Positions 14,775-22,787 of a DNA stretch of 22,804 bases are shown in pieces (position 1 is the stretch's first letter; each line of letters begins with the position of its first letter). The DNA comes from JAYGED01 sp046582565 (GTDB lineage: Bacteria; Pseudomonadota; Alphaproteobacteria; JAAXGF01): contig JAYGED010000243.1 in the NCBI GenBank assembly GCA_046582565.1, forward strand, positions 1 to 22,804. The letters are read 5' to 3'. The notes beneath the pieces are model-generated. The model saw only the letters and a program-made list of their open reading frames with translations, was not told the origin of the DNA and did not search any database. The translations under genes were made by a program, and so were the position numbers.

Positions 14775-15440
14775 ATGCAGTTGCCCTTGATTGTTCTATT
14801 GGCCGCCCTGAGTTTCGCGCTTGTCGGTCTTGGCGCCCAGGCGGGGTCATCGAACGCCATTGACGAGCCGATATCCCAGGAAGCCGCCATCAGTGGCGAT
14901 CCGGATAAGCCGCGCCGCCACTTCCGGGTGCGCGACCCGGCCCGGCTCGAGCCCGCGGCCGCCACCACCATCTACCGTGATCTCGCGGATGACCTCGCCG
15001 ATATCTACGCCCTGTCGGGGGATAAGGCCTCTGCCGGCTATCAGAAATGGCGGCGCTATAATACGTCGCCCTATCTGTCGGTCACCCACGGCCATCGCTA
15101 TGTCAATAATTACGCCAGCGATCTGGCCAGCGATTACGGCCGTTACGAGCAATCGGGCGTTTTGCCGGTGGGGGTCATCATAGCCAAGGACAGCCTCGCC
15201 GTGACCAGGGACGGCGGCGTCTTTCCCGGACCGATGTTTCTCATGGAGAAGATGGCGCCCGGCTTCAGCAACGCCACCGGCGACTGGCGCTACACCATGA
15301 TCATGCCCGACGGCAGCCTGTTCGGCGTCACCAAAGGCAAGAATTCCGAGCGCGTGGAATATTGCATCGGCTGCCATCTCGCCCGCGAGCGCTTCGACCA
15401 CCTCTACTATCCGCCCCGGAAATTCCGCGCCTCGCCCTAA
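14775..15440 (+). CDS. Cytochrome P460-like c-type heme protein, exported
   Basis: A 221-residue protein with a cytochrome P460 domain. Residues 1-23 are a hydrophobic signal peptide ending in AQA. The mature part has YQKWRRYNTSPY, THGHRYVNNYASD, LPVGVIIAKDS and GPMFLMEKM, then WRYTMIMPDG and a single heme-binding CIGCH motif at 197-201 near the C-terminus. Known P460 proteins sit in the periplasm and oxidise hydroxylamine or handle NO through a Lys-crosslinked c heme; whether this one keeps that activity cannot be seen, though lysines lie before the heme motif (for example in LMEKM). GGAG lies nine bases before the ATG. It converges on the DUF2459 gene with a 4-base overlap of stops. No ammonia- or NO-oxidation genes are adjacent. 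Confidence 0.82.
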   Translation: MQLPLIVLLAALSFALVGLGAQAGSSNAIDEPISQEAAISGDPDKPRRHFRVRDPARLEPAAATTIYRDLADDLADIYALSGDKASAGYQKWRRYNTSPYLSVTHGHRYVNNYASDLASDYGRYEQSGVLPVGVIIAKDSLAVTRDGGVFPGPMFLMEKMAPGFSNATGDWRYTMIMPDGSLFGVTKGKNSERVEYCIGCHLARERFDHLYYPPRKFRASP

Positions 15441-16063
15441 TTTTTGTTGCGCAGCCGCGCCATCAGATCATCAGCTGTCTGCACGTCGGATAGGGAAGCG
15501 CTCACCCCGGCGGCGCTCAACATGCGCGCGGTCCATGTATTGCAGGTATTGAACAGATGAAACTCGCCAAGGGCTGGATAGAACCAACTGGTCTCATAGA
15601 GGCCGCGCGCCACGGTCTCCGCGCGGGCGCCGCCAGGGCGGTCGAAGCTTGCGCTGATCTCCGCGATCAACCGCTCGAGCGCCGCCGCGCTCAGACCCAT
15701 GGCCAGTACTTCCCACCCTTGAGGCAGCGCCTGCGGGGGCTGGACGCGGCCAGCGATATGCATCACCGCCGGCGTCGGCGTCAGGGCGGCCGCCAGCGCC
15801 ATACTCAGAGTCGGATCGGGCGATGGATAGTACGCGCGGTCGCCCCAGCCGAATTCGAGATACGCGGCCGGGGTAAAATCCTGCGCTTCGGGGATCGCAC
15901 CCGGCGGCAGGGCGTCGCTGGGGATAACGATGCTGGTGTGCCAGCCGTTGCTGACGATGTAGATGACGTGCTCGGGCTCGCCTGCAGAGGCAGGCGCGCA
16001 GGCGGCAAGCCAACCGGCGCAGGCGAGCGCGGCGAGGCGGCGCATTACGGTTTTCACCAACAT
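15437..16063 (-). CDS. DUF2459 / TIGR02117 family lipoprotein
   Basis: A 208-residue protein of the DUF2459 family, of unknown function. The N-terminus has a signal peptide with a lipobox-like LAAC, so it is probably anchored in a membrane facing the periplasm. Family marks are IYIVSNGWHTSIVIP, LEFGWGDRAYYP, a WEVLAMGLS segment and FHLFNTCNTWTARML with its Cys and Asn. The NGWHTS His and the TCNTW Cys could form a Cys-His hydrolase site, as the family resembles papain-like folds; that is inference. The start is ATG 16063; a second ATG at 16045 would shorten the leader by six residues. Its stop overlaps the P460 gene stop tail to tail. Confidence 0.78.
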   Translation of the reverse strand: MLVKTVMRRLAALACAGWLAACAPASAGEPEHVIYIVSNGWHTSIVIPSDALPPGAIPEAQDFTPAAYLEFGWGDRAYYPSPDPTLSMALAAALTPTPAVMHIAGRVQPPQALPQGWEVLAMGLSAAALERLIAEISASFDRPGGARAETVARGLYETSWFYPALGEFHLFNTCNTWTARMLSAAGVSASLSDVQTADDLMARLRNKN

Positions 16064-16147
16064 GACAGTCAGTATGCCAATTATTTTAACGCTTCATAAC
16101 TCCTGGTCGGCTTTATTCCTGTCGGCGGCGCTTGCTCCGGGGGGCGG

Positions 16148-16166
16148 GGCCTTCTAAAAGAAGGCC
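16148..16166 (+). promoter_or_regulatory. Perfect hairpin abutting the start codon of the small membrane protein gene
   Basis: GGCCTTCT (16148-16155) and AGAAGGCC (16159-16166) form an 8-base perfect stem with an AAA loop that ends on the base before the ATG at 16167. In mRNA it would hide the only purine-rich ribosome-binding candidate (AGAAGG), which would then be just two bases from the ATG. It may control translation, or mean that the true start lies elsewhere. Confidence 0.45.
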
Positions 16167-16442
16167 ATGTTTGGATTCGGATTGCAAAAACTCCTGCTCC
16201 TCGCCGTGCTCATCGGGGGGGTGTGGTATGGCTTTAAATATTTCGGCCGCCTGGATGCTGCGCGCAAGAAGGTCGAAAAGGCGGCGCGCGCGGCGGCGGA
16301 CAAGGTCGTTGATAGCATTTCCGATACGCCGCCTACCACTACTACTACGCAGGATATGGAGCGTTGCGAGACCTGCGGTGATTTTGTCGCCGCCGGCAGC
16401 GCCACGTCCTGTGGCCGCGAGGCCTGCCCTTATTTAGGATGA
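16167..16442 (+). CDS. Small membrane protein with four-Cys C-terminal tail (PP0621-like)
   Basis: A 91-residue protein. Residues about 7-26 form one membrane segment, 29-50 an Ala/Lys/Arg-rich helix, 55-61 a Pro/Thr linker, and the end carries C67, C70, C82 and C87 (CETC ... SCGREAC), a likely zinc-binding knuckle facing the cytoplasm. Short proteins of this design (one helix plus a CxxC module, PP0621-like) are seen in proteobacteria with no known role. It ends 13 bases before glyQ and reads the same way, so it may be cotranscribed with it. Coding potential is good, but the start is uncertain because a perfect hairpin occupies the ribosome-binding region. Confidence 0.68.
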   Translation: MFGFGLQKLLLLAVLIGGVWYGFKYFGRLDAARKKVEKAARAAADKVVDSISDTPPTTTTTQDMERCETCGDFVAAGSATSCGREACPYLG

Positions 16443-16455
16443 GACCGTACCCCGG

Positions 16456-17340
16456 ATGAATACGTCAAGCGCCTCGCCGCTATCTTTCCAGGATCTGATT
16501 TTTACCCTCCAACGCTACTGGGCGGATCGAGGCTGTGTTCTTCTCCAGCCTTATGATCTGGAGATGGGGGCCGGCACCTTTCACCCGGCGACCACCCTGC
16601 GCGCCCTGGGGCCCGCGCCTTGGCGCGCCGCCTATGTGCAGCCCTCTCGCCGGCCGACCGATGGGCGCTATGGCAAAAACCCCAACCGCATGCAGCATTT
16701 CTACCAGTTTCAGGTGATCCTCAAGCCGTCGCCCGACGACTTTCAGCAGCTTTATCTGGAAAGCCTCTATGATCTGGGCATCGACCCCAAGATGCATGAT
16801 CTGCGCTTCGTCGAGGACGATTGGGAAAGCCCGACCCTGGGCGCCTGGGGGCTCGGCTGGGAGGTCTGGTACGACGGCATGGAGGTCTCGCAGTTCACCT
16901 ATTTTCAGCAGGTCGGCGGCTATGACTGCAACCCGGTCTCCGGTGAGCTGACCTATGGGCTGGAGCGCCTCGCCATGTATATCCAGGGGGTCGAGAACGT
17001 CTATGATCTTGATTGGAACGGGGCGGGCGTGAGCTACGGCGATGTCTACAAGCAGGCCGAGCAGGAATTCTCCGCCTATAACTTCGAGCATGCCACCGTC
17101 GAGATTTTGCAGCGTCATTTCGCCGACGCCGAGGATGAATGCGCAATGCTGCTTGAGCAGAACCTGGCGCTGCCTGCCTATGATCACTGCATGAAGGCGA
17201 GCCATCTGTTCAACCTGTTGGACGCGCGCGGGGTGATCAGCGTCACCGAACGCGCCGCCTTCATCGCCCGGGTGCGCGCCCTGGCTAAGGGCTGTTGCGC
17301 CGCATGGCTGGAAAGCCAGGGCGAAGCGGTGGAGGCTTAA
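16456..17340 (+). CDS. glyQ: Glycine--tRNA ligase alpha subunit
   Basis: A 294-residue alpha subunit of the bacterial alpha2beta2 glycyl-tRNA synthetase, which holds the class II catalytic core for glycyl-adenylate formation. SFQDLIFTLQRYWADRGCVLLQPYDLEMGAGTFHP at the N-terminus, AYVQPSRRPTDGRYGKNPNR, the YQFQVILKPSP motif and LTYGLERLAMYIQ are the known signatures of this highly conserved protein (quoted as separate motifs; only the most conserved parts matter: VQPSRRPTDGRYG, FQVILKPSP, GLERLAMY). Length is normal. The beta gene starts three bases after its stop. Confidence 0.97.
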   Translation: MNTSSASPLSFQDLIFTLQRYWADRGCVLLQPYDLEMGAGTFHPATTLRALGPAPWRAAYVQPSRRPTDGRYGKNPNRMQHFYQFQVILKPSPDDFQQLYLESLYDLGIDPKMHDLRFVEDDWESPTLGAWGLGWEVWYDGMEVSQFTYFQQVGGYDCNPVSGELTYGLERLAMYIQGVENVYDLDWNGAGVSYGDVYKQAEQEFSAYNFEHATVEILQRHFADAEDECAMLLEQNLALPAYDHCMKASHLFNLLDARGVISVTERAAFIARVRALAKGCCAAWLESQGEAVEA

Positions 17341-17343
17341 GCC

Positions 17344-19374
17344 ATGGCGGAGCTGCTGCTTGAGCTGTTGTCCGAGGAAATCCCCGCCCGCATGCAGGAC
17401 CGCGCGGCGGCCGATCTCAAGCGCCTGGTCTGCGACGGGCTCAAGGAGGCCGGGCTGAGTTACGATTCCGCCGCAGCCTATGTCACGCCGCGCCGCCTCA
17501 CCCTGGTGGTCGACGGTTTGCCGGAGAAGCAGCCGGACATCAGCACCGAGCGCAAAGGCCCCAAGGCCGACGCGCCGGAGCAAGCCATCGCGGGTTTCCT
17601 CAAATCCGTCGGCATGACCCGTGACGAAGTCGAGGAGCGTGACACCCCCAAGGGGGCCGTGCTGTTCGCGGTGATCGAGAAGACCGGGGCGCCGACTTCC
17701 GATGTGCTTGCCGAGATACTGCCCGACGCCATCGGGGCGCTACCCTGGCCCAAATCCATGCGCTGGGGCGCGGGAGCTTTCCGCTGGGTACGGCCTCTGC
17801 ATTGGGTTTTAGGGTTGTTCGACGGCGCGGTGATCAATTTCTCCTTCATGGGGCTGGAGGCCAGCGATCAGACCGCCGGCCATCGCTTCATGGCACCGGA
17901 CGAGATTACGGTCACTGGTTTCGCCGATTACCGCGATCGCCTGCGCACCGCCTATGTCATGCTGGATGCAGCCGAACGTCGCTCGGTGATCGAGAAGGAC
18001 GCCACCTTGGCCGCCGAGATGGAGGGGCTCACCCTCAAGTCCGATGCGGGGCTGGTCGCCGAGGTCGCCGGGTTGGTGGAATGGCCGGTGGTGCTGATCG
18101 GCACGATCGATCCGGAATATATGGACCTGCCGGGCGAGGTATTGACCACCTCCATGCGTCACCATCTCAAGCATTTCGCCTTGCTCGACGGCGAGGGCAA
18201 ACTCGCGCCGCGTTTCGCGGTGGTCGCCAATATCCACGCCGGCGACGGCGGCAAGCAGATCGTCGCCGGCAACGAGCGGGTGCTGCGCGCCCGCCTGGCC
18301 GACGCCAAATTCTTCTGGGACCAGGACGCCAAGCTTACCCTGGAGAGCCGCATTCCCGATCTCGACGCCCTGGTGTTCCACGCCAAGCTCGGCAGCGTCG
18401 GCGATAAGGTTGCGCGTATCGAGGCCCTGGCAGTCGAAATCGCCAAATCGATCGAGGGCGCTCACGAAGTGGATGTGCGCGAGGCGGCGCGTCTCTGCAA
18501 AACCGACCTGGTAACCGGCATGGTCGGCGAATTTCCCGAACTGCAAGGCGTCATGGGCCGTTATTACGCCCTGGCTGAAGGTAAATCCGAGGCGGTCGCC
18601 AGCGCCATCGCCGAACATTACGCACCGCTTGGCCCCAACGACGCTTGCCCCACGGCCCCCACCAGCGTCGCCGTCGCCCTGGCCGACAAGATCGACAGCC
18701 TGGTCGGTTTCTGGGGCATCGACGAAAAACCGACCGGCTCAAAAGACCCCTTCGCCCTCCGCCGCGCCGCCCTCGGTGTGATCAGGCTGATCGTGGAGAA
18801 CGGGCTGCGATTGCCCCTAAACCCCCAATTTGGCAAGGATATAGCCGAAAACCTTATGGGCTTTTTCGCCGACCGGCTTAAGGTGCATCTCAAGGAGCAG
18901 GGGGTTCGCCACGATCTCATCTCGGCGGTGTTTGCTCTCGGCGACGAAGACGATTTGGTGCGTCTGTTGGCGAGGGTCGAGGCCCTGCAGGACTTTGTCG
19001 CCAGCGAGGACGGCGAGCATCTGCTGACCGCTTATAGCCGCGCCGCTAATATCGTGCGTATCGAGGAGAAGAAGGACGGGGTTCGTTATGATGCCGGATC
19101 GATTGATCAAGGACTGCTTCAAGAGGACGACGAGCGCGCCCTTGCCGCACGATTGTCAGAAGTTTCCAAGCTTGCCGCAGCCGCAAGCGATCACGAGGAA
19201 TTTGCCACGGCTATGACTGCGCTTGCGCAGCTTCGCAAGCCAGTCGACGATTTCTTCGATAATGTTACGGTTAATGTTGAAGATAAAGATTTACGGGAAA
19301 ACCGTTTGAATTTACTAGGTAATATTCGTATGACTTTGGATCGGGTCGCGGACTTTTCCAAGATCGAGGGATGA
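17344..19374 (+). CDS. glyS: Glycine--tRNA ligase beta subunit
   Basis: A 676-residue beta subunit of glycyl-tRNA synthetase, which recognises tRNA-Gly and is required for charging. The N-terminal LLLELLSEEIPARMQ, the VTPRRLTLVVDGL segment, GNERVLRARLADAKFFWDQD in the middle and the C-terminal FFDNVTVNVEDKDLRENRLNLL are conserved in the family. GGAGG lies about eight bases before the ATG, inside the end of glyQ. The last 35 codons or so switch to AT-rich codons although the protein stays conserved, which is unlike the rest of the gene. Confidence 0.97.
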   Translation: MAELLLELLSEEIPARMQDRAAADLKRLVCDGLKEAGLSYDSAAAYVTPRRLTLVVDGLPEKQPDISTERKGPKADAPEQAIAGFLKSVGMTRDEVEERDTPKGAVLFAVIEKTGAPTSDVLAEILPDAIGALPWPKSMRWGAGAFRWVRPLHWVLGLFDGAVINFSFMGLEASDQTAGHRFMAPDEITVTGFADYRDRLRTAYVMLDAAERRSVIEKDATLAAEMEGLTLKSDAGLVAEVAGLVEWPVVLIGTIDPEYMDLPGEVLTTSMRHHLKHFALLDGEGKLAPRFAVVANIHAGDGGKQIVAGNERVLRARLADAKFFWDQDAKLTLESRIPDLDALVFHAKLGSVGDKVARIEALAVEIAKSIEGAHEVDVREAARLCKTDLVTGMVGEFPELQGVMGRYYALAEGKSEAVASAIAEHYAPLGPNDACPTAPTSVAVALADKIDSLVGFWGIDEKPTGSKDPFALRRAALGVIRLIVENGLRLPLNPQFGKDIAENLMGFFADRLKVHLKEQGVRHDLISAVFALGDEDDLVRLLARVEALQDFVASEDGEHLLTAYSRAANIVRIEEKKDGVRYDAGSIDQGLLQEDDERALAARLSEVSKLAAAASDHEEFATAMTALAQLRKPVDDFFDNVTVNVEDKDLRENRLNLLGNIRMTLDRVADFSKIEG

Positions 19375-19381
19375 CGGCTCT

Positions 19382-22045
19382 ATGACGAAATGGGTTTATG
19401 GGTTTGGCGACGGCAAGGCGGAGGGCAGCGCCAAGATGCGCGATCTTCTCGGCGGTAAGGGGGCGGGGTTGGCCGAGATGTCGAACCTCGGTCTGCCGGT
19501 GCCGCCCGGCTTCACCATCACCACCGAAGTCTGCACCGCCTATTACGCCGACGACAAGAAACTGCCCGACGATCTCGCGGGCCAGGTGAGCGATGCCATC
19601 GCGGCCATAGAGGCCAGCGTCGGCGCCACGTTCGGCGATCCCGACAATCCGCTGCTGGTGTCGGTCCGTTCGGGCGCGCGCGCCTCCATGCCCGGTATGC
19701 TCGATACCATTCTCAACCTCGGCCTGAACCCCGAGACCGTCGCCGGCCTGGCGGCGCGCAGCAACGACGAGCGCTTCGCCTTCGACAGCTATCGGCGCTT
19801 CATTCAAATGTATTCCCATGTGGTCCTCGGAGTGTCCCACGACATCTTCGAGGAGCTGCTGGAAAACCATAAGGCGAATAACGATCAGACCCTGGATACC
19901 GAGCTCACCGCCGATGACTGGATCGATTTGGTCGAGTCCTATAAGGGCGCGGTGGTCGAGGCCACGGGCGAGGCTTTCCCCGACGATGTGCAGGACCAGC
20001 TCTGGGGCGCGGTCAACGCGGTCTTCGGCTCCTGGATGAACAAGCGCGCCCTGACCTATCGCCGGCTGCACGATATCCCCGCTGAATGGGGGACGGCGGT
20101 CAATGTCCAGGCCATGGTATTCGGCAACATGGGCGACGATTGCGCCACCGGGGTTGCCTTCACCCGGGACCCGTCGAGCGGCGAGAAGGCGGTCTATGGC
20201 GAGTATCTGATCAACGCCCAGGGCGAAGACGTGGTCGCCGGTATCCGCACGCCGCATCATCTTACCCTGGCCGCCAAGCAGGCCGGCCAATCTCCGTTCG
20301 ACGCCATGGAAGAAGCCATGCCCGATGTCTACGGCCAGCTGGTCGATGTCATCGCCCGCCTCGAGAGCCATTATCGCGACATGCAGGATATCGAGTTCAC
20401 GGTGCAATCCGACAAGCTCTGGATGCTGCAGACCCGATCCGGCAAGCGCACGGCCCAGGCCGGTATCCGCATTGCCGTGGAGATGGTGGCCGAGGGCATT
20501 ATCGACGAGCGCGAAGCGGTCTTGAGGGTCGATCCGGCGTCCCTCGATCAACTTCTCCATCCCATGCTGGATTCCCATGCGCCGCAAACCATCATCACCC
20601 GCGGCCTGCCGGCGTCGCCGGGGGCTGCCTCGGGCCGGGTGGTGTTTACCGCCGACGCGGCCGACGACCTGGCCTCCCAGGGTGAAGCGGTGATCCTGGT
20701 GCGCATCGAGACCAGCCCCGAGGATATCCACGGCATGCATGCGGCACGCGGCATCCTGACCAGCCGCGGCGGCATGACCAGCCATGCGGCGGTGGTGGCG
20801 CGCGGCATGGGGCGGCCCTGTGTGTCAGGCGCCGGCGAGCTGAATATCGACCTCAAGGCGGAACGCTTTAGCGCCTCGGGCATCGAAATTCTGGCCGGCG
20901 ACATGATCACCATTGACGGAAGCTCTGGCGCTGTCATGCAGGGCGAGGCGGCGATGATCCAACCCGAGCTTTCCAACGACTTTCAGACCCTGATGGGCTG
21001 GGCCGACGGGGCGCGCCGCATGGCGGTGCGGGCCAACGCCGATTCCCCGAAAGACGCACAAACTGCGCTTGATTTTGGCGCCGAAGGCATCGGCCTGTGC
21101 CGTACCGAACATATGTTCTTCGAGGCGAAGCGCATCACCGCCATGCGCGAGATGATCCTGGCCGACGACGAGGCTGCTCGCCGGGCCGCCCTCGATAAAC
21201 TGCTGCCCATGCAGCGCGAGGATTTTATCGAGATGTTCCGCATCATGACCGGGCTGCCTGTCACCATTCGCCTGCTCGACCCGCCGCTGCATGAGTTCCT
21301 GCCCCATTCCGAGGAGGATCTGGCCGAGGTGGCCCGTGCCTCGGGCGCCGATTTCGAGGCCCTGCGCCATCGCGCCGCGCAGATCCACGAAGTCAATCCC
21401 ATGCTCGGCCATCGCGGTTGCCGGCTCGGCATTTCCTACCCCGAGATTTACCGCATGCAGGCGCGGGCAATTTTCGAGGCGGCGGCGGCGGTTTCCGCCG
21501 AACTGGACGAGACGGTCATCCCTGAAATCATGATCCCGCTCATCGTCACCCGGCGCGAACTCGATATTTTGAAAAAATCGATCATCGAGGTTGCCGGCGA
21601 GGTCGAGGCCGAGACCGGCGCCAAGCTCTCGTTCCTGGTCGGCACCATGATCGAATTGCCGCGCGCCGCCCTGAGGGCCGGCGACATCGCCAGCGCCGCC
21701 GAATTCTTCAGCTTCGGCACCAATGATCTGACCCAGACCACCTACGGCATATCACGGGACGATGCGGCGACCTTCCTGGAGAGCTACCAGCGTCTCGGCA
21801 TCTTCGAGCGTGATCCCTTCGTCTCCCTCGATCGGGAAGGGGTCGGCGAGCTGGTGTCCATCGCCGTCGAGCGCGGCCTCGCGGCTCGCGATGATCTCAA
21901 ACTCGGTATCTGCGGCGAGCATGGCGGCGACCCGGATTCGATCGCCTTCTGCGAAAGAGTCGGTCTCGACTATGTCTCGTGCTCCCCCTTCCGCGTTCCC
22001 ATAGCCCGCCTCGCCGCAGCCCAGGCGTCGCTGGGGAAGGAGTAG
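19382..22045 (+). CDS. ppdK: Pyruvate, phosphate dikinase
   Basis: An 887-residue pyruvate phosphate dikinase that interconverts pyruvate, ATP and Pi with PEP, AMP and PPi. The nucleotide-binding domain shows GGKGAGLAEM and VSVRSGARASMPGMLDT. The phosphohistidine is H468 in GGMTSHAAVVARGMG, and the PEP-domain acid/base is C844 in GICGEHGGDP. The interval between the two (376 residues) equals that of the Clostridium symbiosum enzyme as I recall it (H455, C831), so the full domain set is intact. The gene starts seven bases after glyS; GAGGGATGA upstream serves as ribosome binding site. The glyQ-glyS-ppdK order is common in alphaproteobacteria. It may support gluconeogenesis from pyruvate, including pyruvate from the diaminopropionate lyase. 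Confidence 0.97.
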   Translation: MTKWVYGFGDGKAEGSAKMRDLLGGKGAGLAEMSNLGLPVPPGFTITTEVCTAYYADDKKLPDDLAGQVSDAIAAIEASVGATFGDPDNPLLVSVRSGARASMPGMLDTILNLGLNPETVAGLAARSNDERFAFDSYRRFIQMYSHVVLGVSHDIFEELLENHKANNDQTLDTELTADDWIDLVESYKGAVVEATGEAFPDDVQDQLWGAVNAVFGSWMNKRALTYRRLHDIPAEWGTAVNVQAMVFGNMGDDCATGVAFTRDPSSGEKAVYGEYLINAQGEDVVAGIRTPHHLTLAAKQAGQSPFDAMEEAMPDVYGQLVDVIARLESHYRDMQDIEFTVQSDKLWMLQTRSGKRTAQAGIRIAVEMVAEGIIDEREAVLRVDPASLDQLLHPMLDSHAPQTIITRGLPASPGAASGRVVFTADAADDLASQGEAVILVRIETSPEDIHGMHAARGILTSRGGMTSHAAVVARGMGRPCVSGAGELNIDLKAERFSASGIEILAGDMITIDGSSGAVMQGEAAMIQPELSNDFQTLMGWADGARRMAVRANADSPKDAQTALDFGAEGIGLCRTEHMFFEAKRITAMREMILADDEAARRAALDKLLPMQREDFIEMFRIMTGLPVTIRLLDPPLHEFLPHSEEDLAEVARASGADFEALRHRAAQIHEVNPMLGHRGCRLGISYPEIYRMQARAIFEAAAAVSAELDETVIPEIMIPLIVTRRELDILKKSIIEVAGEVEAETGAKLSFLVGTMIELPRAALRAGDIASAAEFFSFGTNDLTQTTYGISRDDAATFLESYQRLGIFERDPFVSLDREGVGELVSIAVERGLAARDDLKLGICGEHGGDPDSIAFCERVGLDYVSCSPFRVPIARLAAAQASLGKE

Positions 22046-22047
22046 CC

Positions 22048-22650
22048 CTGGAAAGCCACACAATCCCGGCGGCCGAGGGCCGCGCGTTCTCCGTTGATCG
22101 GGGCAGCCGCATCCGCATCGTCACGCCCCAGGGCCGCCAGGCGGCCGATTTCTTCGCCTTTTGCGCCGACGATATCGCGGAGTGGCTGTCGCCCATGCAT
22201 AGCTGGGTCTGGTCGTTCTCGGTCAAGCCCCGGCCCGGCGATGTCCTGCTCAGTCGCTTTCGCCGGCCCCTGCTCGATTTCGTCGAGGACGGGGCAGGCG
22301 GCATGCATGACATGATGATTGCCGCCTGCGATCAGGCGCGCTACGAGCAATTTGGTTTTGAGGGCCATCATCGGAGCTGTTCGGAAAATCTCGAAATCGC
22401 CATGCGCGGCCTGGGCCATGAGCTGCCGGTCATCCCCCAGCCCGTCAATTTCTTCACCAACACCCATATCGACGCCGAGGGCCGTCTGACCTCGCCGCCC
22501 AACCAGGTGCCGGCGGGCGGCTATGTCGAGCTCGAGGCCCGCACCGACGTGATCTGCGTCGTCTCGTCCTGCCCCTTCGATCTTGAACGCGAAGGCTGGA
22601 CCATCAACGCCCCCGACGGCCCCACCGAACTCATCGTCGAGCTGCGCTAG
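22048..22650 (+). CDS. DUF1989 (urea carboxylase-associated type) protein
   Basis: A protein of about 200 residues of the DUF1989 family, named after proteins found with urea carboxylase. Signatures are IPAAEGRAFSVDRGSRIRIV at the start, QAADFFAF, NFFTNTHIDAEGRLTSPP, PAGGYVELEARTDVICVVSSCPFD. The start is unclear: homology begins right after the ppdK stop, where CTG 22048 has a strong GGGGAAGGAG five bases before it, whereas the only other candidate I note, GTG 21979, lies inside ppdK and would add 23 residues that match nothing. CTG initiation is rare, so this needs care. Family proteins have been tied to metabolism of urea, carboxylated ureas and guanidine derivatives; no urea genes are nearby, so its role here is unknown. 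Probably transcribed with ppdK. Confidence 0.8.
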   Translation: MESHTIPAAEGRAFSVDRGSRIRIVTPQGRQAADFFAFCADDIAEWLSPMHSWVWSFSVKPRPGDVLLSRFRRPLLDFVEDGAGGMHDMMIAACDQARYEQFGFEGHHRSCSENLEIAMRGLGHELPVIPQPVNFFTNTHIDAEGRLTSPPNQVPAGGYVELEARTDVICVVSSCPFDLEREGWTINAPDGPTELIVELR

Positions 22651-22735
22651 CAGGAAAGATTGCCTAGTGGATTGAGCGGAACAAAGGAGTCCGATTTGGG
22701 ATTCCTATATGCTCTGTTGTGTGCGATTCAATGTG

Positions 22736-22787
22736 ATGCGCACAGGAATATCCTTCACCGTCTCCGCCGAAGATCGCTCTCGACTTG
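22736..22787 (+). mobile_element. Start of an IS630-family transposase gene, cut by the contig end
   Basis: Seventeen codons beginning at ATG 22736 read MRTGISFTVSAEDRSRL, which matches the N-terminus I know from IS630-family transposases of alphaproteobacteria. The frame then runs into adapter sequence at 22788. A GTG one codon earlier is another possible start. I could not identify the left inverted repeat in the 85 bases between the DUF1989 stop and this ATG. Multi-copy insertion sequences typically break short-read assemblies, which fits the contig ending here. Confidence 0.62.

Noticed and set aside
19271..20785. Minus-strand open frame opposite ppdK (504 codons)
   Set aside because: Antisense shadow of ppdK with biased composition and no recognisable domain.
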